Program-made: the position numbers and the translations under genes | Source: an uncultured Clostridia bacterium | GTDB lineage: Bacteria; Bacillota; Clostridia; Christensenellales; Borkfalkiaceae | Direction of reading: 5' to 3' | DNA: 44,235 nucleotides | Assembly (NCBI GenBank): GCA_947626935.1 | Contig: CANQUD010000014.1 | Location: forward strand, 1 to 44,235 | Shown: one piece after another, positions 15,935 to 24,358 of the stretch | Layout: each line of letters starts with the position of its first letter | How positions within the stretch are numbered: the first letter of the stretch is position 1 | Notes under the pieces: generated by a model | The model's database searches: none | Seen by the model: the letters and a program-made list of their open reading frames with translations, nothing else | What the model was told of the DNA's origin: nothing

Positions 15935-17320
15935 TCAGATCTTTGTCAATTCATACCCCTCTTTGCTGTCTTTCACGCTATAACCGAGGGATTTTAATTG
16001 CTCGCGGAGTTCGTCCGACTTCGCCCAGTCCCTGTTGAGGCGGGCGAGGCGGCGCTCTTCGGCGATCTTTTTGATCTCTTCGGGGATCTCCTCGTTCGGC
16101 GCATAGGCGGCGAGGTATTCCCCCGCGTCCCGCCTGAAGATCCCGAGGAGCGAATAGGTCTTGCGGATCTGGTTCGTCATCTTCCGCGCCGTCCCGTCGT
16201 GCTCCTGCAGGAGACGTCCGATTTCCTTGAAATATCCGAAGAGGTCGGCGAGCGCGAGGGCGGTGTTGAAATCGTCGCTCATCGCCTCGTCGAACTTTTT
16301 GTCGATCTCGGGGAACAGCCCCTCTTCCGCGGGGAATTCTTTCTCCGCCTTCCCGATCAAGGTATAAAAGCGCACGAGGTGGGTCTCCGCTTCGGAGAAG
16401 AGGGTGTCGGTGACGTTGATGTCGCCGCGGTAATTCATGGAGAGCAGGGCAAATTTGAGTGCTTCGTCCGAATATTTGTCGAGGATATCGGAGAGGAGCA
16501 GGACGTTCCCGAGGGACTTGGACATCTTTTGTCCGTTGATCTTGATGAGTCCGTTGTGCGTCCAGTACTTTGCGAAGGGTTTCCCCGTCAGCGCCTCGGT
16601 CTGGGCGATCTCGTTCTCATGATGGGGAAAGATGAGGTCCCTTCCGCCGCCGTGGATGTCGATGCTGTCGCCGAATGCCGCGCGGTTCATCGCGGAACAC
16701 TCGATGTGCCAGCCCGGTCTGCCCCTGCCCCAAGGGGAATCCCAGAAGATCTCCCCTTCCTTCGCCGCCTTCCAGAGGGCGAAGTCGTAGGCGTTTTTCT
16801 TGCAGTCGTCGTTTTCGACGCGCACACCGTCGAGCATATCCTCTTTGTCTCTGCCCGAGAGCTGCCCGTAGGCGGGATAGCTGTCGACGTCGAAGTAGAC
16901 GTCGCCGTTCTCCGCGGCATAGGCGTGCCCTTTTTGGATGAGTTCCTCGATGAAGGAAATGATGTTGCCGATGTTCTCCGTCGCCTTGAGCCAGAGGGTC
17001 GGCTCGCCGATGTTGGCGCGTGCCATGACGGCGTCGATCTTTTCGATCATCATGGCGGCGTACTTGTCGGCGGGAATGCCCGTCTCATGGCTCTTTGCGA
17101 TGATCTTGTCGTCGACGTCGGTATAGTTGCGGGCGTAAGTCACTTCATAGCCCTGTTTTTCGAGAAATTTGCGGAACACGTCATAGATGAGCGCCTGATA
17201 GGCGTGCCCGATGTGCGCTTCGCCCGAGACGGTGATCCCGCAGGCGTACATCTTGACCTTTCCCTCCTCGATGGGAACGAATTCTTCCTTTTTTCTTGTC
17301 AATGAATTATAAATTTTCAT
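15935..17320 (-). CDS. cysS: Cysteine--tRNA ligase
   Basis: A 461-residue class I synthetase that charges tRNA-Cys. The signature region is [16 protein letters not shown] (HIGH at 36-39), an unusual variant of the common CGPTVYNYIHIGN. The zinc ligands are C27, C208 in WHIECS, and H/E in PHHENEIAQ (about 232-237). KMSKS is at 265-269. The C-terminal anticodon-binding helical part is complete. The ATG at 17320 is chosen because family alignment begins at MKIYNSL; only a weak AAGAAA precedes it. The upstream 300 bases are repeat block, and no promoter or T-box was recognised. Confidence 0.95.
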   Translation of the reverse strand: MKIYNSLTRKKEEFVPIEEGKVKMYACGITVSGEAHIGHAYQALIYDVFRKFLEKQGYEVTYARNYTDVDDKIIAKSHETGIPADKYAAMMIEKIDAVMARANIGEPTLWLKATENIGNIISFIEELIQKGHAYAAENGDVYFDVDSYPAYGQLSGRDKEDMLDGVRVENDDCKKNAYDFALWKAAKEGEIFWDSPWGRGRPGWHIECSAMNRAAFGDSIDIHGGGRDLIFPHHENEIAQTEALTGKPFAKYWTHNGLIKINGQKMSKSLGNVLLLSDILDKYSDEALKFALLSMNYRGDINVTDTLFSEAETHLVRFYTLIGKAEKEFPAEEGLFPEIDKKFDEAMSDDFNTALALADLFGYFKEIGRLLQEHDGTARKMTNQIRKTYSLLGIFRRDAGEYLAAYAPNEEIPEEIKKIAEERRLARLNRDWAKSDELREQLKSLGYSVKDSKEGYELTKI

Positions 17321-17334
17321 GATTTTCTTGATTT

Positions 17335-17700
17335 TGGGGGTGGAACGGCGCAATTCTGCTCAACAGCCCAGTGGGCTGTGAGCTGCGCCGCGACAGGAGC
17401 GCTGGCAAGCGCAGACCGCCCGCACGTTCTTTATGCCGTCGAAGGGCGGCACGAGCGGCATAGTCGCGAAGTACGGGCTTTGCGGCGGTCCCTGCCGCCC
17501 AAAGGTAGGGGAGTGGGTCACCGCAGCCGTTCATCCAGAGCGAAGCGAAGGATCCCAGCAAACGGGCGGAGTGACAATGTGCCCCGTAGGTTTAATGGGA
17601 TGCTTCACGTACGTTCAGCATGAACGTACGGGCGGGGCAACATGAGCATGCGGGCGGGGCAGCATGAGCGTGGCTTCCCCTGCCGCCCAAAAGACCGCTC
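17335..17700. repeat. Palindromic repeat block with type-B hairpin and module D
   Basis: Type-B hairpin at 17346-17390 (stem CGGCGCA/TGCGCCG, bulge ATTCT, tip C-AGT-G), followed by a long conserved tail (17391-17500) with GGGCGGCACGAGCGGCATAG. Module D (17512-17610) matches 3052-3160. A short direct repeat, GCGGGCGGGGCA.CATGAGC, lies at 17651-17670 and nearby. No gene is seen. Confidence 0.8.
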
Positions 17701-17703
17701 CCG

Positions 17704-18324
17704 CTACACGTCGCGGATGGGGAGACTGTCGATCTTGTATTCCGCGAGGCATTGGCGGACGAGATCGGGCGCAAAGATCTTCTGCTCGAGAAGGAAGCGG
17801 ACGACGACGTCCCGCACGCTCTTTTCGTCGAACTCATAGCCGCACGCATTGAAGAGATTGTCCGTGTCCGCCGCCGTGAACCCGCAGGTGACGGCAAGGG
17901 CGATCACGGTATTTTTTTCGGGGATCAATGTCCCCCTGACGATCTTTTTCCAGAATCTTTGCTCGACCGTAAGCTTCTCCCCCGCCTCTTCCGCCGTCAT
18001 CTTGTGGAGCTTCAAAATCTTCGGAAAGACCTTGGCGAAAGTATATTTCTCGAAGGGGCGGCGGACCTTTTCGCGGAAAGAAAGAAAGCGGAAGGAGAAA
18101 GTAAGATCGGTGTCCGCCTGTTCCTCTTTGAGGAGCGCAAGCAGTTCCGCGGCGTTCTCCTGATAACAGAGCCGCATGACGGAAGGATCCTTTCTCCCGA
18201 CGCTGCCGTCCTTCCCGAGGACGATCGTATCGGGCGCCTTGTACCCGCTGAGCGCGGAGAGGCGGATATAATCGCTGTAATGCGCCATGAAGTATTCGTC
18301 GAGCGCCGAAATCGTATAGTTCAT
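17704..18324 (-). CDS. Helix-turn-helix (XRE-like) protein of unknown role
   Basis: A 206-residue protein. The C-terminal part (about 90-200) has FAKVFPKILKLHKMTAEEAGEKL, NTVIALAVTCGFTAADTDNLF and VRFLLEQKIFAPDLVRQCL. This order matches the HTH-plus-helix module found behind macrodomains in many Firmicutes. No macrodomain is present; the N-terminal 90 residues (LDEYFMAHYSDYIRL) are not recognised. DNA binding is inferred only. The ATG at 18324 has no Shine-Dalgarno, and the predicted transcription start is 2 nt upstream, so the mRNA may be leaderless. Confidence 0.75.
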   Translation of the reverse strand: MNYTISALDEYFMAHYSDYIRLSALSGYKAPDTIVLGKDGSVGRKDPSVMRLCYQENAAELLALLKEEQADTDLTFSFRFLSFREKVRRPFEKYTFAKVFPKILKLHKMTAEEAGEKLTVEQRFWKKIVRGTLIPEKNTVIALAVTCGFTAADTDNLFNACGYEFDEKSVRDVVVRFLLEQKIFAPDLVRQCLAEYKIDSLPIRDV

Positions 18325-18332
18325 ACGCGGTT

Positions 18333-18361
18333 ATTTTACCATTCCTTCCCGAAAAACGCAA
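18333..18361 (-). promoter_or_regulatory. Promoter for the HTH gene, giving an almost leaderless mRNA
   Basis: On the minus strand, TTGCGT (18356-18361), 17-nt spacer, TAAAAT (18333-18338). The expected start is near 18326, two bases before the ATG. Confidence 0.72.
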
Positions 18362-18457
18362 CCGTTTTGGGGGAAGGAACGTCTCTTTTTGAGGGCGGAA
18401 GTAAAATGAATGGAATTTTTATTTTTTGTGAGTTTCTGACAATTTTCAATTTATGAT

Positions 18458-18488
18458 ATGATTTATCAAAAAATTTATCATAAATCAT
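18458..18488. promoter_or_regulatory. Inverted repeat upstream of the DeoR gene, possible operator
   Basis: ATGATTTAT (18458-18466) and ATAAATCAT (18480-18488), 13-nt spacer, about 75 nt upstream of the -35 box. The surrounding 18400-18560 is A+T-rich with no other signal seen. Confidence 0.45.
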
Positions 18489-18560
18489 TATAATTTTGGG
18501 TGAAATGAAAAAAATATCGGCGAAAAAGAAAAATTTTGTATACTAATTTTGTGAATTTGC

Positions 18561-18589
18561 TTGCATTGTGAAATTTTATATGTTACTAT
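18561..18589 (+). promoter_or_regulatory. Promoter for the DeoR-family regulator
   Basis: TTGCAT (18561-18566), 17-nt spacer, TACTAT (18584-18589). AGGGGG (18614-18619) precedes the ATG by 8 nt. Confidence 0.7.
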
Positions 18590-18627
18590 CTTACAGGAAT
18601 AGTATCAAATTGTAGGGGGTATATACC

Positions 18628-19386
18628 ATGAAACGGGAACGCATCGAAGAACTTGCGGATCTTCTCGACAGGCGCGGCAGACTTTCGCTCGAGCAGCTTG
18701 ACGACTTCTTTCCCAATGTTTCGCAGATGACGCTTCGGCGTGACCTTCTTCAGCTTGAACAGCAAGGCCGCATCATCCGCGTGCGCGGGGGTGCGATGTC
18801 CGTCAAGGAAGTCCAGAAGGTCTCGGGGGAAGCGTATGCGAAAAAGACGGCGAGCAACGCCGACGCAAAACTGCGCATTGCCCAGAAGGCTTCCACCCTC
18901 ATCGACGAAAACTGCTCTCTCTTTATGGACGGGGGCACGACGGCGATGTGCCTTGCAAAGGAAATGCCCGACATCAGCGTCCACGTCTTTACGAACGGTC
19001 TTGCCGTCGCGATCGAGCTTGCGCAGAAGAAGAACTTGAGCGTCACGGTCCTCGGAGGGCAAGTCATCAAGGACAATCTCTCGACGGCATCGCCCGTCGC
19101 GAAGGACTACTTCGAAAACACCAACTTCGAACTCGCCATCATCTCCGCCTCGGCATTCACGCCCGACATCGGATTTTCGTGCGGCTCTATGGTCGAAGCC
19201 GACCTTCTCAAGATGGCGCGGCAGAAGGCAAAGACGCTCTATATGATGCTCGACAGTTCCAAGATCGGCAAGATCATGCCGCATACCTTTGCGCGGCTTG
19301 AAGATATCGACGTGCTCATCACGGACGACAGCTTCCCCGCGGACATGAAGGAACTCTTCCGACAGAAAAATATCGTCGTCATGTAA
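18628..19386 (+). CDS. DeoR/GlpR family transcriptional regulator
   Basis: A 252-residue repressor-type protein. The N-terminal winged HTH reads MKRERIEELADLLDRRGRLS ... NVSQMTLRRDLLQLEQQGRIIRVRGGA, the DeoR signature. The C-terminal sugar-phosphate sensor domain includes LFMDGGTTAMCLAKE, FTNGLAVAIEL and LGGQVIKDN. DeoR proteins usually release DNA on binding a phosphorylated sugar. No sugar operon is adjacent, so the target is unknown; the inverted repeat at 18458-18488 could be an autoregulatory site. It has a promoter and terminator of its own. Confidence 0.95.
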   Translation: MKRERIEELADLLDRRGRLSLEQLDDFFPNVSQMTLRRDLLQLEQQGRIIRVRGGAMSVKEVQKVSGEAYAKKTASNADAKLRIAQKASTLIDENCSLFMDGGTTAMCLAKEMPDISVHVFTNGLAVAIELAQKKNLSVTVLGGQVIKDNLSTASPVAKDYFENTNFELAIISASAFTPDIGFSCGSMVEADLLKMARQKAKTLYMMLDSSKIGKIMPHTFARLEDIDVLITDDSFPADMKELFRQKNIVVM

Positions 19387-19397
19387 GGAAAAAAGTT

Positions 19398-19432
19398 CGG
19401 CTTCCGTTGTGCAAAACGGAAGCCGTTTTTTT
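19398..19432 (+). terminator. Intrinsic terminator of the DeoR gene
   Basis: CGGCTTCCGTT (19398-19408) pairs with AACGGAAGCCG (19415-19425), followed by seven T residues. Confidence 0.93.
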
Positions 19433-19439
19433 GTGGAAT

Positions 19440-19855
19440 TTTGAGGGCAATCCCCCCCACCACCCGCTGCGCGGGAGCCTCTTTGGGCGGCAGGGACCGC
19501 CGCAAAGCCCGTACTTCGCGACTATGCCGCTCGTGCCGCCCTTCGACGGCATAAAGAACGTGCGGGCGGTCTGCGCTTGCCAGCGCTCCTGTCGCGGCGC
19601 AGCTCACAGCCCACTGGGCTGTTGAGCAGAATTGCGCCGCTCCACCCCGAAGGGGTAGGCTCTGCCAAGACCTGACCCCGCGGGGTGGAGCAACGCATTC
19701 TGCGAAAAGTCCAGTGAACTTTTCGCGCGTTGTGACAGGAGCGAGCGCATTGTCCCGCGCGAGCGGTGACCGAATGCGGGTCTCTACCCGCATGAGACAG
19801 GTGGCACGGCGTAGCCGTGACGAATGGGGGGGATCGTGTTCCCCCCTCATTACAA
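19440..19855. repeat. Palindromic repeat block with two type-B hairpins
   Basis: A standard type-B hairpin in reverse at 19594-19640 carries its conserved tail (19480-19590). A variant at 19691-19732 keeps the bulge ATTCT and tip C-AGT-G but has wholly different stems (CAACGC/GCGTTG and GCGAAAAGT/ACTTTTCGC). ATGCGGGT...ACCCGCAT follows (19773-19792). No gene is seen. Confidence 0.85.
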
Positions 19856-19856
19856 T

Positions 19857-20813
19857 TCAACGGCTTTCGACTTTGACGTAGGCACCTGTGTCGGCGTCCT
19901 GAAAGACGACATAAAACCCTTCGCCGTCCGAAAAGGGCGAGGAAGGCACAAAGACGGCGTTCTCCGACCCGTCTTTTTTCTCGCTCGCGACGCAGAGGTA
20001 GCGCGGGATCCCCTCTTCATAGACGATCCCGATGAGGTCGTCCCCGTTTTTTGCCCATTGGGACTGCGGAAACGCCCACTTCAGTCTCTCGTCGGGGGGA
20101 TATTTTCTGAAAACTTCGTCGAGCCTGTCGCGGATCTCTTTATAGTATGTAAGCGAGCCGCGGGTGAGGACGAAAGCAGTCTCATCCGAAAGAGGATCGC
20201 CGCCGCCCGTCTCTTTTTCTCCTTGAGGCGCAGGCGCGTCATTCCCTCTTTCATCTGCAGGAGCCGCAAAGTAGTCACCGTCGGCGATCGCCTCGTCGTC
20301 ATAGGCGGTCGCTTTCTCCCGAAAGGGAGACATGTCCTCGGGCGGTTCGCTGTTCGGAAGGGGCACCCCGGGGGCGTAAGGGACGTTCGGTTCCAAGGGG
20401 GCTGGGGTCTGAAATGGCGGCATGGGGGTCGGAATTCCCTTCTTTTTGCCCGTCTCGGAGAGCACCTTCAACATCGACGGAGCGTCTGCCCTCTCCGTGC
20501 CGCAGATCCCGAAGGCGACGGGTTCGGGGTCCGAGCGGACAAAGCAGAGGAGCGCCGCAAAGCCGCCCTTGACGGACGGACTCTCTTCCGCCCTCATCTC
20601 CCCGTCGGCGGCGAAGCAGAATTTTTCTCCATTGATCTGCAAAACGAGCACATATCTGCCCTCTTTCAGGGCGGAAAGCCCCGGCATGCGCAGGGTCACC
20701 CGCAGCTCTTTGCCCGTCCGTTCGGCATAGACGACGCCAGAGAGCGCGTTCCCGTCCGCCGAGAATCCCTTCTTCAACTGTTTCAAGATACAAATGCGTT
20801 TTTCGTAAGCCAT
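19857..20813 (-). CDS. Hypothetical protein with two globular ends and a Pro-rich linker
   Basis: A 318-residue cytoplasmic protein. Residues 1-115 look like a beta-rich domain (YVLVLQINGEKFCFAADGEM, LLCFVRSDPEPVAFGICG). Residues 120-215 are a Pro/Glu/Asp-rich linker. Residues 215-318 form a second domain (RGSLTYYKEIRDRLDEVFRKYPPDERLKWAFPQSQW, DDLIGIVYEEGIPRYLCVA). No named family is recognised. The end domain with its aromatic residues and the helix YYKEIRDRLDEVF could mediate protein contacts. The ATG at 20813 follows AGGAGAAG. A short palindrome TATTCTC-ttt-GAGAATA (20823-20839) touches the ribosome binding site. No promoter was identified. Confidence 0.7.
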   Translation of the reverse strand: MAYEKRICILKQLKKGFSADGNALSGVVYAERTGKELRVTLRMPGLSALKEGRYVLVLQINGEKFCFAADGEMRAEESPSVKGGFAALLCFVRSDPEPVAFGICGTERADAPSMLKVLSETGKKKGIPTPMPPFQTPAPLEPNVPYAPGVPLPNSEPPEDMSPFREKATAYDDEAIADGDYFAAPADERGNDAPAPQGEKETGGGDPLSDETAFVLTRGSLTYYKEIRDRLDEVFRKYPPDERLKWAFPQSQWAKNGDDLIGIVYEEGIPRYLCVASEKKDGSENAVFVPSSPFSDGEGFYVVFQDADTGAYVKVESR

Positions 20814-20843
20814 TTCTTCTCCTATTCTCTTTGAGAATAACAG

Positions 20844-20871
20844 AAAAAAGCCCGCGAAAACGGGCTTTTTT
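20844..20871 (-). terminator. Intrinsic terminator of rsmG-DUF1273 (bidirectional shape)
   Basis: AAAAAAGCCCG (20844-20854) pairs with CGGGCTTTTTT (20861-20871) around CGAAAA. It ends the minus-strand unit that stops at 20901. Confidence 0.92.
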
Positions 20872-20900
20872 GCACGATATGTGGGGAATTTTGTCGAATT

Positions 20901-21350
20901 TTACCTGCCGAGGACCCGAATCTCCTTTCCCTTCTGCTCCGCGTAGCGGAGCGTGTAGGCGGTTCCCCCCTTCTCCTTGACACAGTAAGCGATGACGAGG
21001 TCGGCGTTATCCACCATGTAGCGGTCCCGCGCATGGTAGCAGCCGTAACAGTAGGTCGGATAGAGGACGACCTGTTCGTCGCACCATTCGAGGAGACGGC
21101 TATACTTTTCGCGGTCTTCCGCCGAAAAGCTGTTCTCCTGTCCCCGATAGGGAATACAGGCGATGAGCTTTAAGGAATACTTTCTCCCGAGGGAGACGAG
21201 GCAGTCGAGCGCGAACAGGTCAAATCCCCGCGCCATGCCGCAGTAAAACGTATCATATCCTTCCGAAATGCTCTTTTCGAGCATGTCGTACAGCCCGTTC
21301 CCGTCGAAATTTTCGGGAAGGTCCCTGTGTCCCGTCAATGCGCATTTCAT
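20901..21350 (-). CDS. SLOG/DUF1273 (YpsA-like) family protein
   Basis: A 149-residue Rossmann-like protein from the ATG at 21350. Visible blocks are CALTGHRDLP, FYCGMARGFDLFALD, LIACIPYRGQENSF and DRYMVDNADLVIAYC, typical of the SLOG superfamily that binds nucleotide or ADP-ribose-like ligands. YpsA-type proteins influence cell division in Bacillus; the role here is unknown. It overlaps the rsmG stop codon by 4 nt (ATGA) and has GGAGAG upstream, so the two genes are translationally coupled. Confidence 0.88.
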   Translation of the reverse strand: MKCALTGHRDLPENFDGNGLYDMLEKSISEGYDTFYCGMARGFDLFALDCLVSLGRKYSLKLIACIPYRGQENSFSAEDREKYSRLLEWCDEQVVLYPTYCYGCYHARDRYMVDNADLVIAYCVKEKGGTAYTLRYAEQKGKEIRVLGR

Positions 21351-22045
21351 CGTATCGGATCTCTCCTCTCCTTTCCGTTTCCGCGGGGGTATTTTGCGGG
21401 GGTCGGACGAACTTTTTGGCAAGAATACAGCCTTCTCGCGCCGTAGCCGTCGGGAAGTTCATACGCGACGCACCCCCTGTATTCCGTGCCGAGCACCTTC
21501 ATCGCGGGTCGGGCGAGCGCAAGTTCTTCCTCGTTGTCCGATTTGTAGGCGAGAAAGATCCCCCCCTCTCTGACGAAAGGAATGCAGTACTCCGAAAGCG
21601 TTGAAAGCGGCGCGACCGCCCGTGCGAAACAGACGTCGTACCGTTCACGGTAGGTCTCCTCTCTTGCAAGCTCCTCGGCGCGGGCGTGGACCACTTCGAC
21701 GTTGTCAAGGTCCAGCTCCCGTACGGCGGCGCGGAGAAAGTCGCACTTCTTCCCCGTGCTCTCGATGAGGGTCATCGCAAGGTCTTCCCGTACAAGCTTG
21801 AGCGGGATGGAAGGGAACCCCGCACCCGAGCCGACCTCGGCGCAGACCGCGTTCCTCTTGAAAAACCCGACTCCCGCGAGGGAATCGAGGAAATGTTTGT
21901 GGAAAACTTCGTCCCGTTCCGTCACGGCGGTGAGGTTGAACTTCCCGTTGTATTCGAGAAGGAGACGGTAGTACATCTCAAATTTCTCTCTTTTTTCGTC
22001 GATCAGCTTTGCGATCTCTTCAAAATCGGGCGTCAACTTCTCCAT
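21347..22045 (-). CDS. rsmG: 16S rRNA m7G527 methyltransferase
   Basis: A 232-residue SAM-dependent methyltransferase. The N-terminal helical part contains YNGKFNLTAVTERDEVFHKHFLDS. The SAM loop is AEVGSGAGFPSIPLKL, and FARAVAPLSTLSEYC is the family's substrate-side block. The last 25 residues are basic. It methylates N7 of G527 in 16S rRNA. rsmG is commonly next to the origin, as here. The ATG at 22045 lacks a Shine-Dalgarno; the promoter places the transcript start at or next to the ATG. Confidence 0.95.
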   Translation of the reverse strand: MEKLTPDFEEIAKLIDEKREKFEMYYRLLLEYNGKFNLTAVTERDEVFHKHFLDSLAGVGFFKRNAVCAEVGSGAGFPSIPLKLVREDLAMTLIESTGKKCDFLRAAVRELDLDNVEVVHARAEELAREETYRERYDVCFARAVAPLSTLSEYCIPFVREGGIFLAYKSDNEEELALARPAMKVLGTEYRGCVAYELPDGYGARRLYSCQKVRPTPAKYPRGNGKERRDPIR

Positions 22046-22051
22046 ACGCAG

Positions 22052-22080
22052 ATTATATCATAAATTTTTTTGATTATCAA
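22052..22080 (-). promoter_or_regulatory. Promoter for rsmG, giving a leaderless mRNA
   Basis: On the minus strand, TTGATA (22075-22080), 17-nt spacer, TATAAT (22052-22057). The expected start falls at about 22045, the first base of the ATG. Confidence 0.78.
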
Positions 22081-22289
22081 CTGTTTGTGAAAAACCCACG
22101 CTCTCTTTTTCCACAATGTGGAATTTTCTGTCGACATCTCCTCTCCGCCGCCCGCGAAACTTTTCCTTCCCGAAAAACAAAAAAATTTCTTTCCACATCC
22201 CCTCTGTTATCCACAGGACGTCCACACTTCTTTCCACCGATTTTCCACATCTTTTTCTCTGCTCATTTATGAAAATCTTTCGTTTTCCC

Positions 22290-22318
22290 TTGCCTTTTTC
22301 CTTCAATTTCGGTATAAT
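22290..22318 (+). promoter_or_regulatory. Promoter for dnaN
   Basis: TTGCCT (22290-22295), 17-nt spacer, TATAAT (22313-22318). A DnaA-box-like TTGTCCACA (22347-22355) sits just downstream of the start point and could give DnaA control. Confidence 0.82.
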
Positions 22319-22425
22319 AATGATGTCGGTCGGACAAGGGAAAGGTTTGTCCACAATTCCACACCCCTTATTACTACTGATATTATTTTATTTTTTATAA
22401 ATCCAATCATCATGGAGGGAAAACG

Positions 22426-23523
22426 ATGAAATTTGTCTGTGACGGCATGACGCTCTCGGAAGCGGTCATGAAGGTCAGTAAGGCGTGCGCCGTGAGGACG
22501 ACGGCGCCCGTCATGGAGTGCATCAAGATCGAGGCATTCGGCGAGGAAGTGACGCTCCTTGCGACGGACGGGGAACTTGCCATTTCCAAGTCGGTCAAGG
22601 CGGAGATCTTCGAGGAAGGCGCCGTCTGCGTGCCCGGGAAACTCTTTGCCGACTATATCGGAAAACTTTCTGACGAGCAAGTGACCGTCTCCACCGCCGA
22701 AAAGGGACTGGAGATCGGGTATAAGGATGCGGCGTCCTGCCTTCAGACGATCCATGCCGAGGAATTCCCCAAACTCAACCTCGAGATCGGGGAAAACAGC
22801 GCCGTCATGAAGCAGAGCGACCTCAAAAAGATCGTCGCGCAGACGGTGTTCTGCTGTGCGCAGGACGATTCCCGTCCCATTCTGAAGGGATGCCTCATGG
22901 AATTCAGGGACAACCTCACGATGTTCGCGCTCGACGGCTACCGTCTGGCGCTTGCGGATGCCCCCATCGTCTCCAAGAGCGGTGAGACGACGGTCATCTG
23001 CCCCGCAAGGACCCTCTCCGAACTCTCCCGCATGCTCGGCGAGGACGAAGAGGACATCACGATCTTTACGGAAGGGGGAATGCTCCTCGTCCGCACGGGC
23101 GGCACGGTGCTCCTGTCCCGTCTTTACAACGGAGAATTCATCAAGCGGGAAAATGTCATCCCCACCCGCTTCACGACGGTCGCGACCGTCTCCCGCGCGG
23201 AACTCATTTCGGGCGTCGAACGCGCCGCGATCCTCATCCGCGGGGACAAGAACAACCTCATCACCCTTGACATCGGAAACGGGCTTGTCAAGATCTCCTC
23301 GTTCTCGGACGTCGGGAACATGGCGGAGAGCGTCCCAGCGACCATCGAAGGAATGGACCTCACGATCTCGATGAATGCGAAATATCTCCTCGACGCGCTG
23401 AAGGCGCTCGACGAAGAGAAGGTAGATCTCTCCTTCGGCGGTCCCATTTCTCCCTTTATTTTGCAGAATACGGAGAAAAAAGGGTGTCTGTATTTGATAT
23501 TACCCGTCAGAAACGCACAATAA
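22426..23523 (+). CDS. dnaN: DNA polymerase III sliding clamp, beta subunit
   Basis: A 365-residue protein of normal length with three clamp domains. It begins MKFVCDGMTLSEAVMKVSKA and includes CAQDDSRPILKGCLMEF and LDGYRLALA, and ends YLILPVRNAQ, which matches the usual hydrophobic-pocket C-terminus. The ring encircles DNA and tethers the replicative polymerase. GGAGG (22414-22418) lies 7 nt before the ATG. In most bacteria dnaA precedes dnaN; here the origin is directly upstream and dnaA is missing from the whole window. Confidence 0.98.
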   Translation: MKFVCDGMTLSEAVMKVSKACAVRTTAPVMECIKIEAFGEEVTLLATDGELAISKSVKAEIFEEGAVCVPGKLFADYIGKLSDEQVTVSTAEKGLEIGYKDAASCLQTIHAEEFPKLNLEIGENSAVMKQSDLKKIVAQTVFCCAQDDSRPILKGCLMEFRDNLTMFALDGYRLALADAPIVSKSGETTVICPARTLSELSRMLGEDEEDITIFTEGGMLLVRTGGTVLLSRLYNGEFIKRENVIPTRFTTVATVSRAELISGVERAAILIRGDKNNLITLDIGNGLVKISSFSDVGNMAESVPATIEGMDLTISMNAKYLLDALKALDEEKVDLSFGGPISPFILQNTEKKGCLYLILPVRNAQ

Positions 23524-23527
23524 TCGC

Positions 23528-23556
23528 TTGACGGACAAGCGGAAAATCTTTATAAT
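23528..23556 (+). promoter_or_regulatory. Promoter for rpmH operon
   Basis: TTGACG (23528-23533), 17-nt spacer, TATAAT (23551-23556). It starts 5 nt after the dnaN stop. Confidence 0.9.
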
Positions 23557-23590
23557 CTAAAAGAAACACTTCAGCAAGGAGTAAGACACT

Positions 23591-23725
23591 ATGAAAAGAA
23601 CATACCAGCCCAAGAAGAGGGCAAGAAAGAAGGTGCACGGATTCCGCCAGAGAATGAAGACGCAGGGCGGAAGAAAGACGCTCAAGAGAAGAAGAGACAA
23701 GGGCAGAAAGCATATTTCCGCCTAA
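23591..23725 (+). CDS. rpmH: Large ribosomal subunit protein bL34
   Basis: A 44-residue protein beginning [19 protein letters not shown] and ending GRKHISA, the normal length and layout of L34. AAGGAG (23576-23581) precedes the ATG. It heads the conserved rpmH-rnpA-yidD-yidC-jag cluster. It is too short for many automatic gene calls. Confidence 0.98.
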   Translation: MKRTYQPKKRARKKVHGFRQRMKTQGGRKTLKRRRDKGRKHISA

Positions 23726-23731
23726 AAAGCC

Positions 23732-24061
23732 ATGCGCTGTCTGAGGCTGAAGAAGCAGAAAGAGATCACTGCGCTTCACAGAAGCGGAAAAAGGGTGTAC
23801 GCCAGTTCGCTCACCGTCATCTATCTCCCGTCCGACTGTCTGAAAATGGCGGTATGCGTCGGGAAAAAGTACGGAAAGAGCGTGCGGCGGAACCGCATCA
23901 AGCGGCTGCTTCGGGCGGCCTTTTCGCAGTATACGGACTTTCTCTCCCCCTGCTCTGTTCTCCTCATCCCGCGCGTGAGCGAGGAGTATTCCTATGCCGT
24001 GTTTGTCCGCGACATCGGAAAGATCCTCGAAAGAGAGCGGCTCCTTGAACATACGCCTTAA
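23732..24061 (+). CDS. rnpA: Ribonuclease P protein component
   Basis: A 109-residue basic protein with the family signature KYGKSVRRNRIKRLLRAAF, which binds the catalytic RNA of RNase P for tRNA 5' maturation. The start ATG is 6 nt after the rpmH stop and without a clear Shine-Dalgarno, so it probably depends on coupling with rpmH. Length and position are typical. Confidence 0.97.
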   Translation: MRCLRLKKQKEITALHRSGKRVYASSLTVIYLPSDCLKMAVCVGKKYGKSVRRNRIKRLLRAAFSQYTDFLSPCSVLLIPRVSEEYSYAVFVRDIGKILERERLLEHTP

Positions 24062-24101
24062 AAAACTTGCCGCAGAGAATTTGAGATATCTGCGGCGCAG
24101 G

Positions 24102-24347
24102 ATGTATCGTCCCTTCTTGCGGGCTTTGTGCATCCGCATGATCTGCTTCTATCAGAAGTATTTCTCGAAACACACCTGCCTCTACACCCCGACTTGTTCG
24201 GAATACACCAAGCGGTGCATCAACAACTGGGGTGTCGTCGTGGGAATTTTGCTTGGAATGTGGAGGATTTTGCGCTGCAATCCCCTCTCGAAAGGGGGGA
24301 TCGACCCCGCTCCCGAGGTTTTTTGGAAGCGCAAATGGCTCCTTTGA
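24102..24347 (+). CDS. yidD: Membrane protein insertion efficiency factor
   Basis: An 81-residue protein with the diagnostic YQKYFSKHTCLYTPTCSEYT and ILRCNPLSKGGIDP, which match the YidD pattern of conserved Cys and the GGxDP end. It helps YidC-dependent insertion at the membrane. The frame is open from 23994 inside rnpA. The ATG at 24102 fits family length, but a TTG at 24048 is possible; no good ribosome binding site marks either. Confidence 0.93.
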   Translation: MYRPFLRALCIRMICFYQKYFSKHTCLYTPTCSEYTKRCINNWGVVVGILLGMWRILRCNPLSKGGIDPAPEVFWKRKWLL

Positions 24348-24358
24348 ATGGAGATACT

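Larger units (their letters stand above)
22046..22425. other. Candidate chromosomal replication origin (oriC) with DnaA boxes
   Basis: No gene lies between rsmG (-) and dnaN (+). DnaA boxes: TTATCCACA (22207-22215, perfect), TTTTCCACA (22107-22115 and 22241-22249), TTTTTCACA on the minus strand (22086-22094), and near matches at 22189-22197 and 22347-22355. The first TTTTCCACA is half of a palindrome, TTCCACA-a-TGTGGAA (22109-22123). A+T-rich stretches at 22051-22080 and 22368-22405 could unwind. Gene direction on both sides switches here, as expected for leading-strand bias. Confidence 0.82.

Noticed and set aside
15998..17305. A 435-codon plus-strand frame opposite cysS
   Set aside because: It lacks motifs and mirrors the CysRS coding sequence.
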